From Paludibacteraceae bacterium (GTDB lineage Bacteria > Bacteroidota > Bacteroidia > Bacteroidales > Paludibacteraceae): a stretch of 64,000 nucleotides of DNA. Positions 17,654 to 26,199 of the stretch are shown here, piece by piece (positions within the stretch are counted from its first letter, which is position 1; every line of letters starts with the position of its first letter). The position numbers were made by a program, and so were the translations under genes. The notes below the pieces were generated by a model, which ran no database searches, had not been told where the DNA came from, and saw nothing but the letters and a program-made list of their open reading frames with translations. The DNA is taken from assembly GCA_024405875.1 (NCBI GenBank), contig JAKSOA010000006.1, positions 1 to 64,000 on the forward strand. Direction: 5' to 3'.

Positions 17654-18364
17654 ATGAGAAAGAGAATTTTTACATTGACGGTAATGTTTGTAAGCACTGG
17701 CTTGTTGTTTTCCGCATTCGCTGATGACGGTACTTTGACAACTGAACAGGAAGTGTGTCAATCTACCAAGTATGAGTACACCATTGACTCTCCTGAAAGC
17801 GGGGCAAGTTATGAGTTTAAACTGTTTGGTGGTACAGATGGAACTGATTATGTCAAGACAGATGACACTAACAAGACCACAATTGAGTGGAAGACATCTA
17901 ATCTTACTGGATGGTCACTCAAGTCTCGTGAGACATCGGCCGACGGTTGCGTAGGTCCGTGGAAAGAGACTACAGTAAAGGTTAGTCCTAAACCAAAATA
18001 CACACCTACATCTGCAACACTCTGTTCTGATGATTCACGTACAGAAGCCGCAGATGATACATACAACACTGCTCTTCCTACAAAAGATGACAATAATGTC
18101 ACTTTGGTAAAGTGGGATATTGCTATCAAGGGTGGTTCTCTACCAAGTGGTGTTACCTCTGATGGTGCCACAATTCCTGCCACAGGTGTTACAAGTGCTG
18201 ATTATCTGAAATCTCTTCATTTTGAGAATACTAACACAACCTCTCAGACTGTTGAACTTGAAATAACACCATATTCAGCAAGTTGTGCGGGTGAGAAATA
18301 TACTCAACAAATAATAGTGCTTCCAAAGGTTAATGAGCCTACGGTTAAATTCAAGTCACTTTAA
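17654..18364 (+). CDS. Small secreted Ig/PKD-like protein A
   Basis: 236 aa with a signal peptide (IFTLTVMFVSTGLLFSAFA). The first domain has the PKD/Ig-like pattern YEFKLFGGTDGTDY, TTIEWKTSNLTG, ADGCVGPW and TVKVSP, resembling single repeats of large Bacteroidota adhesins such as SprB. A second, shorter beta domain follows. It ends LPKVNEPTVKFKSL, the cluster's terminal motif. It is paralogous to the next gene (18421) and to the N-terminal domain of the protein at 19130. It lies 20 bases after the 944-frame gene, so is probably in the same operon. Function unknown. Confidence 0.78.
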   Translation: MRKRIFTLTVMFVSTGLLFSAFADDGTLTTEQEVCQSTKYEYTIDSPESGASYEFKLFGGTDGTDYVKTDDTNKTTIEWKTSNLTGWSLKSRETSADGCVGPWKETTVKVSPKPKYTPTSATLCSDDSRTEAADDTYNTALPTKDDNNVTLVKWDIAIKGGSLPSGVTSDGATIPATGVTSADYLKSLHFENTNTTSQTVELEITPYSASCAGEKYTQQIIVLPKVNEPTVKFKSL

Positions 18365-18420
18365 TAAATCATAGAAATCAAATAATAAAATCAATAATAA
18401 CTTTTTAAAAATTAATCATT

Positions 18421-19116
18421 ATGAAAAAGAATGCATTGAGAGCCACTTTAATCGCCATAGTGGCAATGTTTGCAGGCAGCGTTTATGCAGCCGACGCTAC
18501 ACACAGCGCTTGTGTATCAACTTCAGAAAGTCCGTCAATAGGTTCGCCTATAACAGGCTCAACCTACAAGTGGGGAATTGAGGGAGGTACATCAGGTACC
18601 GATTGGACTCTTAGTACTGATGAGGGAACTAGCACAACTATTGAATGGTTGAATGCGGGTACTTTCACACTATGGTCACAGGAGACAAATGAGCATAGTT
18701 GTATTGGTCCTAAAATGGAAATTGAGGTAACTGTAAGTTCTTTTACAACGAATAACCTTTCAAACGGTATCTGTTCCACCTCACAAGCAACAGGTTCCGC
18801 TGTTGATGTTGTTTCAGTCAATTTGCCTACAGAGGCCTCTTGCGGTGGTTCTAAACTATCATCTTCAATAGATAAATGGGTGATAACCAGCATTGATAAT
18901 CTGGATAAGGTAACAGCTGGTGCTGGTAATGCCACAGTAGGTGCCGAACTGACTGATGCCGGTGCTATTGCAAATGACAGTTATACAAATGCCTCAGATA
19001 CAGAGGTTGTTCTTACCTATAACATTACTCCGTATATTGGAGCACTTGCAGGCTCTCCGTTTACAGTAACAGTTACTGTATATCCAGAGGTTAAGAAACC
19101 TACTATTAACTGGTAA
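18421..19116 (+). CDS. Small secreted Ig/PKD-like protein B
   Basis: 231 aa with a signal peptide (ATLIAIVAMFAGSVYA). Its first domain (TYKWGIEGGTSGTDWTL, TTIEWLNAGTFTLWSQE, HSCIGPKMEIEVTV) aligns by eye with protein A. A second beta domain ends TVYPEVKKPTINW at the stop codon. No sorting domain or lipobox, so surface retention would need a partner. It is followed 13 bases later by the T9SS-sorted protein that carries the same domain. I infer a co-secreted structural or adhesive subunit; no enzyme motif is seen. Confidence 0.78.
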   Translation: MKKNALRATLIAIVAMFAGSVYAADATHSACVSTSESPSIGSPITGSTYKWGIEGGTSGTDWTLSTDEGTSTTIEWLNAGTFTLWSQETNEHSCIGPKMEIEVTVSSFTTNNLSNGICSTSQATGSAVDVVSVNLPTEASCGGSKLSSSIDKWVITSIDNLDKVTAGAGNATVGAELTDAGAIANDSYTNASDTEVVLTYNITPYIGALAGSPFTVTVTVYPEVKKPTINW

Positions 19117-19129
19117 ACATAGGCAATAA

Positions 19130-19735
19130 GTGTTTGGCAGGAAGAGATATAATTATATCTCCGCACTGCTGTTAATGCTTGCCATAACAGTGTGTGCTTA
19201 CTCCGCACCTGACGTTCAGTTGGGTGTAGGGGAGGAACACACTTTCCGTTTGGGTACAGGAACCGCTATTGGTGAGAGGCACTACTCTTGGTTTGTAGAT
19301 GGTATTGACCAAGAGGTTGATGCTGATTCCATTACGCTTAGTTGGGATGATGTGGGTCTGTACAGGCTTTCCGCTTCATATAGTGTGAATGGTTGTATGT
19401 CAGAGCCTGCTATTATAGAGATAGAGGTAACTGGTGAGGTTTCCTGCCCCGATATTGACCCGGCAAAATTCTTCACACCTGATGGCGATGGTGTGAATGA
19501 ATTCTGGTGGATTAAGAACATTGAGTGCTATCCTGATGCTAAGATTGAGATATTTGACCGCTACAGCAGAAGACTGGCATTCTTCACAGGAGAAGAGTTT
19601 ATTAATTTAAAGGGTTGGGACGGCTACTATAACGGTCACCCTATGCCTTCTGATGACTATTGGTATTATATCAGAGATGTCATACCATATAAACCTCGTT
19701 CAGGACACTTTATCTTGAAGAGGGGAAACAAGTAG
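19130..19735 (+). CDS. Secreted Ig-like protein with T9SS type B (CHU_C) sorting domain
   Basis: 201 aa starting at GTG, with signal peptide (ALLLMLAITVCAYS). One Ig/PKD-like domain (HYSWFVDGIDQEV, SITLSWDDVGLYRL, NGCMSEPAIIEIEV) is followed by a gliding-motility-associated C-terminal domain. That domain starts at about residue 110 (FFTPDGDGVNEFWWIKN, KIEIFDRYSRRL, GWDGYYNGHPMPSDDYWYYI) and ends GHFILKRGNK. This type B domain directs export through the type IX system. It is the only member of the six-gene cluster with such a domain, so it may anchor the others. Its stop overlaps the next gene's GTG (TAGTG). Confidence 0.88.
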   Translation: MFGRKRYNYISALLLMLAITVCAYSAPDVQLGVGEEHTFRLGTGTAIGERHYSWFVDGIDQEVDADSITLSWDDVGLYRLSASYSVNGCMSEPAIIEIEVTGEVSCPDIDPAKFFTPDGDGVNEFWWIKNIECYPDAKIEIFDRYSRRLAFFTGEEFINLKGWDGYYNGHPMPSDDYWYYIRDVIPYKPRSGHFILKRGNK

Positions 19736-22317
19736 TGAAAAAAAAACATTATATCATTCTGTTAGCGGTAGCATTGGCTATGTGCTTGCATCTGTATGGT
19801 GAAAATAACTTCGCAATTACAGGAGGTGTGGTCAGTGGTACTTCACAATGGAATACCTCACCGCCCTCATCTTGCATTTTTCAGCCCGACGGCACTAACC
19901 GTTGGATACTTGATTTTACGGTTGATGCAAGCAAAAACGGATTCAAATTCCTTAAAAAGGATAACGGACAACCAGACACAGATTGGGGGTGGTCTTCACA
20001 GATGAATAATATACAATCCGGCACCAATATGAATGGTGGCGGCGGGGGCGATATGCAACTGCTTAATTTTAACAATGGTGATGCAGGGCGTATGGTCCTT
20101 GAGTATGATTCCGGTAGTGACAAATATACTATTTCGGCAGTTAAGGCTGGCTTGTATATCTCTGCTTCAGAATCTAATCCTGTAAACAAGGGCTCTACGG
20201 TTACTCTTACGGCAGAGGGGGCTGAGCAAATGTGCAGTTGGGAGTACTCAATTGATAGTGGCACATCGTGGTTGCCTTTCCCTGATACTCCATCGGGCAC
20301 GCTTTCAGAACATATTACTGTAACTGCAACTGAAGATACAAAATACAAAGTGGTTTCCAATGGCAAGGAAGCGTTCTATGAGTTGATAATCAGCAATATG
20401 CGTTTTGCTGTTACTGGTGGTGTTGTTAAAGGCACACCACAGTGGAACACTACACCAAGTGAGGAGTGTATATTTACTGAAGATGGCGCAGGCAGGTGGA
20501 CTCTTGACTTTATTTATGAGCCGTCTGCTTTCAAACTACTGTTCAAGGATGGAGGTCGTGCCGGAGAGGATTGGACGTGGGGTGCGCAACTCAATAATGT
20601 GGATAATGGCACAAATATTTCAGGCTGTTGTGGCGGTGATATGAATATACAGAACTTCAGCAGTGGAGATGCTGTAAGGCTTGTCTTGACAAAAAAAGAT
20701 GACGGACGTTATCTTCTCTCCGCAGAAGCGGGTAACATATTCAAAATTATTCCGTCATTGCCTAACCCGATAGTCCAGGGGGACCCGCTTACATTGACGG
20801 TTGATGGTGCTGACGCTTCGTGTACTTGGGAGTACTCTTATGATGGTGTCAACTGGAGCCCGTTTACTGGGGAAATATCAGGTGACTTGAATGAAATTAT
20901 TGCTCCCACACCTATCGTGGGTACATATTACCGTGCCACAGACGGTGTATCAACTGATATATATCACGTAACAGTGATTATAAAGTGCTCTGGTAACTCC
21001 CAAACCCATTTGGAGGAGAATTTTGGAACACTATCATCTGCAACCGCCCGTAAAAGAGACAGCCACGTTCCAAGCAGTTATGTCTATTCAGCGGAAGGCA
21101 AGGAGGTCCACGATGGCTTCTATTCTGTAATTGCTAATCCTTTACATTGCGGAAGAGGTGATAGAACCACGCCTACTGATTGCCATCAGGAGAGTTGTAT
21201 AGGGGATGTAAGGAGTGACGGGGACTATTGGTATGTTGACAGAACAGACCATACAGGTAATACAAACGGGGGTATGCTTCTACTTAACTGTAACAATAAG
21301 GGAGAGGTTATGTACAGTTATACGCAGACAGGACTCTGTAAGAATATATATATGACATTTAGTGCCTGGTTTGCGAGCGCTTCATCGGGAATACCTATTA
21401 AGACAAGGTTTATGGTTCTTGACAAGAATGGTGATGAAATAGTGTCGGCACGTTTTGACGTAGATGCCATTTCAAAAGATGATGGTTGGAAGCAAGGACA
21501 GACCGCCTTCTTTTCAGGAGACAATGACCAACTTACAGTGCAAATAGTAAATAACGGCTCATCGGGTAGTGGAAATGATATTCTTGTAGATGATATAACG
21601 TTCACTTCTTGTATTCCTAAACTTGAGATAAGACCTGGATTAGATGTTATCTGCGGTGAAAGTTCCCTGCTAACAGTTGAGAGTGAGGGTATAGAACAGA
21701 TTTTCGGGGTTGCCCCATATTATCTATGGCAGATTTTTGATGATAATGCTACGGATCCTAATAATCCTTGGGTTGATGTCCCGGAAGACCCAAAATCTGG
21801 CAGAGAGTCTAAAAACGGAAGCGGGTGGGATAAGGTTGAGTATGATTATAAGACTGTTTATAAAGAGAAAAAGCCACAGTTCCGTGTTATAATGTCGGCA
21901 GACCCTGATGTGGCTCGTCAGGTGGGACACGGCATATTCCCTGTATGTAATGTCTATGCGGAGACTGAGATTGCTGTGGTTGATTGTGGCTGCGCACCAC
22001 AGGTTATAGAGCATAAATCAGGTGAGGAAAGTCAGGTGTTATGCTCTGGTGATTATATGGAAAATGTCTCTTACAGTGCATCAGGGCTTAAGACCACAGG
22101 AATTGGTGTCAAGGATTTGCCTTCTGGAATCACGGCTGATATAAAAGGCACAGACCTTACTGTCAAGGGTGTGGCGCCAGTTGTCTCTGATGATGCTGAG
22201 ATGAGAATAAAGGTATTTGCTATTGGTCAGGAGGGTGTCGCCTGTCCGTCAGACACCCTGAATATTGATTTGTTGATTCATCCTACCCCTGACGCTCCGG
22301 ATATTGTGTTTGATTAA
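19735..22317 (+). CDS. Large secreted modular protein, paralogue of the 14847 gene
   Basis: 860 aa starting at GTG that overlaps the previous stop by one base, so translation is coupled. A signal peptide (IILLAVALAMCLHLYG) precedes two tandem copies of a domain beginning FAITGGVVSGTSQWNT and FAVTGGVVKGTPQWNT (about residues 25-150 and 220-340), SusE/SusF-like in appearance. Each copy is followed by an Ig-like domain (CSWEYSIDSGTSW, CTWEYSYDGVNW). Then come the jelly-roll module shared with the 14847 protein (EGKEVHDGFYSVIANP through GNDILVDDITFTSC), a further beta domain and an Ig-like module. It ends IHPTPDAPDIVFD. Carbohydrate binding is inferred from the SusE/F resemblance only. It is the last gene of the cluster. 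Confidence 0.8.
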   Translation: MKKKHYIILLAVALAMCLHLYGENNFAITGGVVSGTSQWNTSPPSSCIFQPDGTNRWILDFTVDASKNGFKFLKKDNGQPDTDWGWSSQMNNIQSGTNMNGGGGGDMQLLNFNNGDAGRMVLEYDSGSDKYTISAVKAGLYISASESNPVNKGSTVTLTAEGAEQMCSWEYSIDSGTSWLPFPDTPSGTLSEHITVTATEDTKYKVVSNGKEAFYELIISNMRFAVTGGVVKGTPQWNTTPSEECIFTEDGAGRWTLDFIYEPSAFKLLFKDGGRAGEDWTWGAQLNNVDNGTNISGCCGGDMNIQNFSSGDAVRLVLTKKDDGRYLLSAEAGNIFKIIPSLPNPIVQGDPLTLTVDGADASCTWEYSYDGVNWSPFTGEISGDLNEIIAPTPIVGTYYRATDGVSTDIYHVTVIIKCSGNSQTHLEENFGTLSSATARKRDSHVPSSYVYSAEGKEVHDGFYSVIANPLHCGRGDRTTPTDCHQESCIGDVRSDGDYWYVDRTDHTGNTNGGMLLLNCNNKGEVMYSYTQTGLCKNIYMTFSAWFASASSGIPIKTRFMVLDKNGDEIVSARFDVDAISKDDGWKQGQTAFFSGDNDQLTVQIVNNGSSGSGNDILVDDITFTSCIPKLEIRPGLDVICGESSLLTVESEGIEQIFGVAPYYLWQIFDDNATDPNNPWVDVPEDPKSGRESKNGSGWDKVEYDYKTVYKEKKPQFRVIMSADPDVARQVGHGIFPVCNVYAETEIAVVDCGCAPQVIEHKSGEESQVLCSGDYMENVSYSASGLKTTGIGVKDLPSGITADIKGTDLTVKGVAPVVSDDAEMRIKVFAIGQEGVACPSDTLNIDLLIHPTPDAPDIVFD

Positions 22318-22328
22318 CCTGCACTGGG

Positions 22329-23186
22329 TTATAAATAGCTTATCAGTAATTTACTCTTAGAATCTGAACGTAGTTTTCTAATTGCCTTCTCCTTAATCTG
22401 GCGTACACGCTCACGTGTAAGGTCACATTTGTCTCCAATCTCTTCAAGGGTCATCTCCTGGCAACCTATGCCGAAGAAACATTTTATAATCTCCTTCTCT
22501 CTCTCATTAAGAGTGTTGAGTGCACGGTCAATCTCTTTTGACAGAGACTCATTTATTAACTCCTTGTCTGCTACAGGAGAGTCATCATTTGGCAGTACAT
22601 CAAGCAGACTGTTATCCTCACCTTCAACAAAAGGAGCATCTACGGAGATGTGACGCCCTGATGCCTTCAGAGAATCTGAGATTTTGTCAACAGGTATATC
22701 AAGTTCCTCAGAGAGTTCCTCTGGTGACGGACGGCGCTCGTTCTCCTGCTCAAACTTGGCAAGAGCCTTGTTTATTCTGTTTATTGACCCTACTTGGTTA
22801 AGCGGCAGCCTTACAATACGTGATTGCTCTGCAAGTGCTTGCAGAATTGACTGGCGAATCCACCATACTGCGTAAGAGATGAATTTGAAACCACGTGTCT
22901 CATCAAAACGTTCCGCTGCCTTTATTAATCCTAAATTGCCCTCGTTAATAAGGTCTGGAAGGCTTAAACCTTGGTTTTGATACTGTTTGGCAACAGACAC
23001 AACGAATCTGAGATTTGCACGTGTCAATTTCTCAAGAGCAATACGGTCACCCTGTTTGATGCGTTGGGCAAGCTCAACTTCCTCTTCCACACTAATAAGG
23101 TCTTCCCTGCCAATCTCCTGCAAATATTTGTCAAGAGACGCGCTCTCACGGTTTGTAATTGACTTTACAATTTTTAATTGTCTCAT
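22329..23186 (-). CDS. rpoD: Primary RNA polymerase sigma factor (RpoD/SigA)
   Basis: A 285-residue sigma-70 lacking region 1.1, the usual form in Bacteroidota, whose primary sigma recognises TAnnTTTG promoters such as those in this window. Region 1.2 ([20 protein letters not shown]), regions 2.1-2.4 ([52 protein letters not shown]), region 3, and region 4.2 ([20 protein letters not shown]) are all intact. It is divergent from rnpB, and its 3' end meets the end of the surface cluster. Confidence 0.96.
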   Translation of the reverse strand: MRQLKIVKSITNRESASLDKYLQEIGREDLISVEEEVELAQRIKQGDRIALEKLTRANLRFVVSVAKQYQNQGLSLPDLINEGNLGLIKAAERFDETRGFKFISYAVWWIRQSILQALAEQSRIVRLPLNQVGSINRINKALAKFEQENERRPSPEELSEELDIPVDKISDSLKASGRHISVDAPFVEGEDNSLLDVLPNDDSPVADKELINESLSKEIDRALNTLNEREKEIIKCFFGIGCQEMTLEEIGDKCDLTRERVRQIKEKAIRKLRSDSKSKLLISYL

Positions 23187-23271
23187 AATTGTATATAAGT
23201 AGGCAAAATATCCTACAAAAGTAATAAAAAATGGTTAATAATAAAAATTTTGAAGCCTTAATTATTTTATA

Positions 23272-23279
23272 TAATTTTG
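23272..23279 (+). promoter_or_regulatory. Promoter -7 element of rnpB
   Basis: TAATTTTG fits TAnnTTTG and lies about 10 bases upstream of the predicted RNase P RNA 5' end. Confidence 0.55.
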
Positions 23280-23289
23280 CAACCCTAAA

Positions 23290-23640
23290 ATTAAAGCAGG
23301 ACGGTCTGTTGCTGGCCGCAAGGCGAGAGGAAAGTCCGGGCAACACAGGGCGATATACTTCTTAACGGGAAGCCATTGGTGACAGTGGGTTAGTGTAACA
23401 GAAAATAACCGCCGATAAGGTAAGGGTGAAAAGGCGAGGTAAGGGCTCACCGCTCCTCTGGTGACAGATGGAGGCTCTACACACTATATGTTGCAAGACC
23501 AAGTATACTGGCGTATGTAGGACTGCCCGTCCGATGTCAGGGGGTAGGTTGCTTGAGGCTATTGGTGACAATAGTCCTAGATAAATAACAGACGCTGCCT
23601 TTTCGGCAGTACAAAACCCGGCTTACAGGCTTGCTTTAAC
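23290..23640 (+). ncRNA. rnpB: RNase P RNA (bacterial type A)
   Basis: Catalytic RNA that matures tRNA 5' ends. It contains the conserved core blocks GAGGAAAGTCCGGGC (P4 5' side and CR-I), GGTAAGGGTGAAAAGGCGAGG, and near the 3' end ACAGACGCTGCC followed by AAAACCCGGCTTACAGGC. The ends pair (AAAGCAGG with CTTGCTTT) as helix P1. Boundaries are approximate by a few bases. Confidence 0.93.
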
Positions 23641-23642
23641 AA

Positions 23643-23680
23643 AAAGGGTGGTTGAGAAATCAACCACCCTTTCTATTATT
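23643..23680. terminator. Bidirectional terminator between rnpB and the lipoprotein gene
   Basis: A perfect 13-bp stem AAAGGGTGGTTGA / TCAACCACCCTTT (23643-23655, 23660-23672) with a GAAA loop. It has T-rich sequence on the 3' side of both strands, so it can serve rnpB and the convergent gene. Confidence 0.88.
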
Positions 23681-24419
23681 TTATAATGAATTTAAGTGTC
23701 CTTGATTTTAGCATTGCCCCGCCAGCGTCGGTGTTTGTCTGAAGCCACGTCTTATCTGAACCCACTGTGGCGAGAGATGTGTCCCAAAGTTGAGCCTTTA
23801 TCACTCCTCCGTCATTGGCTGATGGAGCGTTCATAACTATGAAGTCACCGTATGTAAACCAACTGCCTCCGTTTGTCTCATTCTTAACCCAAGTCTCATT
23901 TTTTAGTGAGTAGTATTCATAAGTACCTGTCTCACTGAATACATAGCGTACTTTATTTATGGAGTCAACGGTTCCGTCAATAACCTGCCACGTACCAAGA
24001 TATTTTGACTTGCTTGTCAGAACCCTGCGGTATTGATTGCTTGTTGATTGCGGAGTGGCGGAGCCGTTTGGTGTGGTGTCATAAGAGAATATCATCATTG
24101 TGTCATTCACAACTTTCAGTGTGTTCGGACGATTCATCTGACCGCCTTTGGCATCGGTGCCGGTAAGTGTGAATGTGTCACCTTCAAACTTCCACTTAAA
24201 ATCACACTCCTTCCAAACAGATTGGTTGTCTGTCTGGCAGTATAATGCTTTCTCTTTATCATTGACTGTGAAGGAGAGACGTTCATCTGTCGCTATTCTC
24301 TGGTCATTAATTCTCTCAAGCACCCAAGTGCCGTTAAGTTTTGACTTGGTGTACTGATTGGTTGCCGTGCAGGCACAGAGCAGTGCAATAACAGGGAGTA
24401 GGTAACAGTATCTTCTCAT
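23676..24419 (-). CDS. Lipoprotein with two lipocalin-like domains
   Basis: 247 aa with a lipoprotein signal (YLLPVIALLCAC, Cys17 lipidated). Two related beta domains follow, each opening with a lipocalin-like Gly-x-Trp strand (LNGTWVLERINDQ, about residue 29; YLGTWQVIDGTVD, about residue 142). This layout matches the lipocalin-like/DUF lipoproteins common in Bacteroidales. A small-molecule or peptide ligand is possible but unseen. The gene starts 3 bases after the aminotransferase stop on the same strand, so they may share a transcript; the terminator at 23643 closes it. Confidence 0.75.
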   Translation of the reverse strand: MRRYCYLLPVIALLCACTATNQYTKSKLNGTWVLERINDQRIATDERLSFTVNDKEKALYCQTDNQSVWKECDFKWKFEGDTFTLTGTDAKGGQMNRPNTLKVVNDTMMIFSYDTTPNGSATPQSTSNQYRRVLTSKSKYLGTWQVIDGTVDSINKVRYVFSETGTYEYYSLKNETWVKNETNGGSWFTYGDFIVMNAPSANDGGVIKAQLWDTSLATVGSDKTWLQTNTDAGGAMLKSRTLKFIIK

Positions 24420-24422
24420 ATC

Positions 24423-25619
24423 TTATTTAAGTGCGGCAAGAGCCTCTTTGATTCTTTGAGCAGCCTTCTGAATATTCTCATCAGAGGTGGCGTATGACAT
24501 TCTTATGTACTCAGGAGCACCGAATGCGGCACCTCCCACGCAAGCCACGTGCCCCTCTGTAAGCAGGTACATAGCCAAATCGGCGGCATTCTTAATAATC
24601 TCTCCTTTAGGAGTCTTTTTGCCAAAATAGGAGTCGCACTTAGGGAACACATAGAACGCTCCTTGTGGTTTGTTAACTTGCAACCCAGGAATTTGATTCA
24701 CAAGGTTGAATATCAGGTTACGGCGGCGTTCAAATGCCTGACGCATCTCCTCAACGCAATCTTGCGGACCTGTGTATGCCGCTTCTGCAGCCTTTTGTGC
24801 TATAGAGCAAGGACCGGAAGTATATTGACCCTGTAGTTTATTGCAGGCTTTGGTAATCCAAAGCGGAGCGGCAATCCAACCAAGACGCCAACCTGTCATA
24901 GCATAACCCTTTGATACTCCGTTCACAATAACAACACGCTCTTTTATCTCAGGGAATTGCGCAATGCTCTGATGCGCGCCTATATAGTTTATGTGTTCAT
25001 AAATCTCATCAGAGATTACATACATATCAGGGTGCTTTGCAATGACTGCCGCAAGAGCCTTGAGTTCATCGTATGTATATACACTGCCGGTAGGGTTTGA
25101 CGGAGAGCAGAGTATGAGAAGTTTTGTCTTTGGTGTTATGGCTGCCTCAAGTTGTGCGGCTGTCATTTTGAAATCCTGTTCAATGCCGGTCTTTACAATA
25201 ACGTTGGTACCGTCGGCAAGTTTGACCATCTCTGCGTAACTAACCCAATACGGGGCTGGAATTATTACTTCATCACCAGCACCAACCAATGACATTACAA
25301 CATTGCAGACAGATTGTTTTGCTCCATTTGAGCAGAGAATCTGCGTCGGTTCATAATCAAGGTTATTCTCATTTTTCAGTTTCGCCACGATAGCCTGACG
25401 TAGCGGCATATAACCGGGAACAGGTGAGTAGAATGAAAAGTTGTTCTCAATAGCCTTCTCTCCTGCCTCTTTTATATGTTTAGGGGTGTAGAAATCAGGT
25501 TCTCCTACACTAAGGTTTACAATGTCAATACCTTGAGCCTTAAGCTCATTGCTCTTCTGAGACATAGCAAGTGTCTCAGACTCTGAAAGTGATGCCAAAC
25601 GTGGTGAAAGTTGACTCAT
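24423..25619 (-). CDS. PLP-dependent aminotransferase, aspartate aminotransferase type
   Basis: Class I/II (fold type I) aminotransferase of 398 aa. N-terminal VNLSVGEPDFYTPKHIKEA, the LCSPSNPTGSVY loop, YVISDEIYEHINY (PLP O3' partners), and GVSKGYAMTGWRLGW with the Schiff-base Lys are all present. This is the aspartate/aromatic (AspC/AatA I-gamma) pattern. I start at 25619 because a -7 element (TAACTTTG, minus strand 25657-25664) puts the transcript start near 25650. Substrate range is inferred from the family. Confidence 0.9.
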   Translation of the reverse strand: MSQLSPRLASLSESETLAMSQKSNELKAQGIDIVNLSVGEPDFYTPKHIKEAGEKAIENNFSFYSPVPGYMPLRQAIVAKLKNENNLDYEPTQILCSNGAKQSVCNVVMSLVGAGDEVIIPAPYWVSYAEMVKLADGTNVIVKTGIEQDFKMTAAQLEAAITPKTKLLILCSPSNPTGSVYTYDELKALAAVIAKHPDMYVISDEIYEHINYIGAHQSIAQFPEIKERVVIVNGVSKGYAMTGWRLGWIAAPLWITKACNKLQGQYTSGPCSIAQKAAEAAYTGPQDCVEEMRQAFERRRNLIFNLVNQIPGLQVNKPQGAFYVFPKCDSYFGKKTPKGEIIKNAADLAMYLLTEGHVACVGGAAFGAPEYIRMSYATSDENIQKAAQRIKEALAALK

Positions 25620-25656
25620 ATCTTCTCTTCTAAATGTTAAAATGCACAAATTGGTG

Positions 25657-25685
25657 CAAAGTTAACTCTTTTTTTGTTACTTTTG
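25657..25685. promoter_or_regulatory. Divergent promoters of aminotransferase and DUF2147 genes
   Basis: Minus-strand TAACTTTG (25657-25664) and plus-strand TACTTTTG (25678-25685) are back-to-back TAnnTTTG elements, 13 bases apart, each 20-40 bases from its start codon. Confidence 0.6.
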
Positions 25686-25704
25686 TCTAATAAAAGAAAA
25701 AGAA

Positions 25705-26139
25705 ATGAACAAATACATAATAGTTGCAATTTTATTCCTCACCCCGATGTCTCTCTATGCGGCGGCAGATGATATTGTAGGGGATTGGATGGAGGACAAG
25801 GGTACAGGTGCCACTAAATTTGAGAGAGTGGGGGAAAATAAGTATAAAGGTGTCTGTTCCTGGCTTAAGGATAACAAGGATAAGGACGGAGGTCCTAAAC
25901 GTGACCGCAAGAATCCTGATAAGAGTATGCGTTCTCAATATATTGTCGGGGCACACGTAATGGATTTGACATACGACCCACAGAAAAAACGCTACAATAT
26001 GGATTGGGCGTATGACCCATCGTGGGGACTTGCCGTTGATAACAGCGGCTATATGACAGTGTCAGGTGACACTATAACCATAAAAGCCGGGTGGGCGTTC
26101 ATAAAGGTCACTAAAAAGTTACGTAGAGTAAAAAAATAG
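25705..26139 (+). CDS. DUF2147 family exported protein
   Basis: 144 aa with a signal peptide (YIIVAILFLTPMSLYAA). The mature part matches DUF2147: DIVGDWMEDKGTGATKFERV, then a repeat of charged residues with Lys/Asp, IVGAHVMDLTYDP and WGLAVDNSGYMTVSGDTI. These are small secreted beta proteins of unknown function. Monocistronic, convergent with hisB. Confidence 0.85.
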   Translation: MNKYIIVAILFLTPMSLYAAADDIVGDWMEDKGTGATKFERVGENKYKGVCSWLKDNKDKDGGPKRDRKNPDKSMRSQYIVGAHVMDLTYDPQKKRYNMDWAYDPSWGLAVDNSGYMTVSGDTITIKAGWAFIKVTKKLRRVKK

Positions 26140-26161
26140 TGTCCACTGTCAATTGTCAACT

Positions 26162-26199
26162 AATTACAAAGTTCCCTTCGTAGAAGGAACTTTGTAATT
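26162..26199. repeat. Hairpin overlapping the hisB stop codon
   Basis: AATTACAAAGTTCC (26162-26175) pairs with GGAACTTTGTAATT (26186-26199), with an inner TTC/GAA continuation. It includes the hisB stop and its last codons. There is no strong T tract, so it is only a possible transcript-end structure for the convergent pair. Confidence 0.6.
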
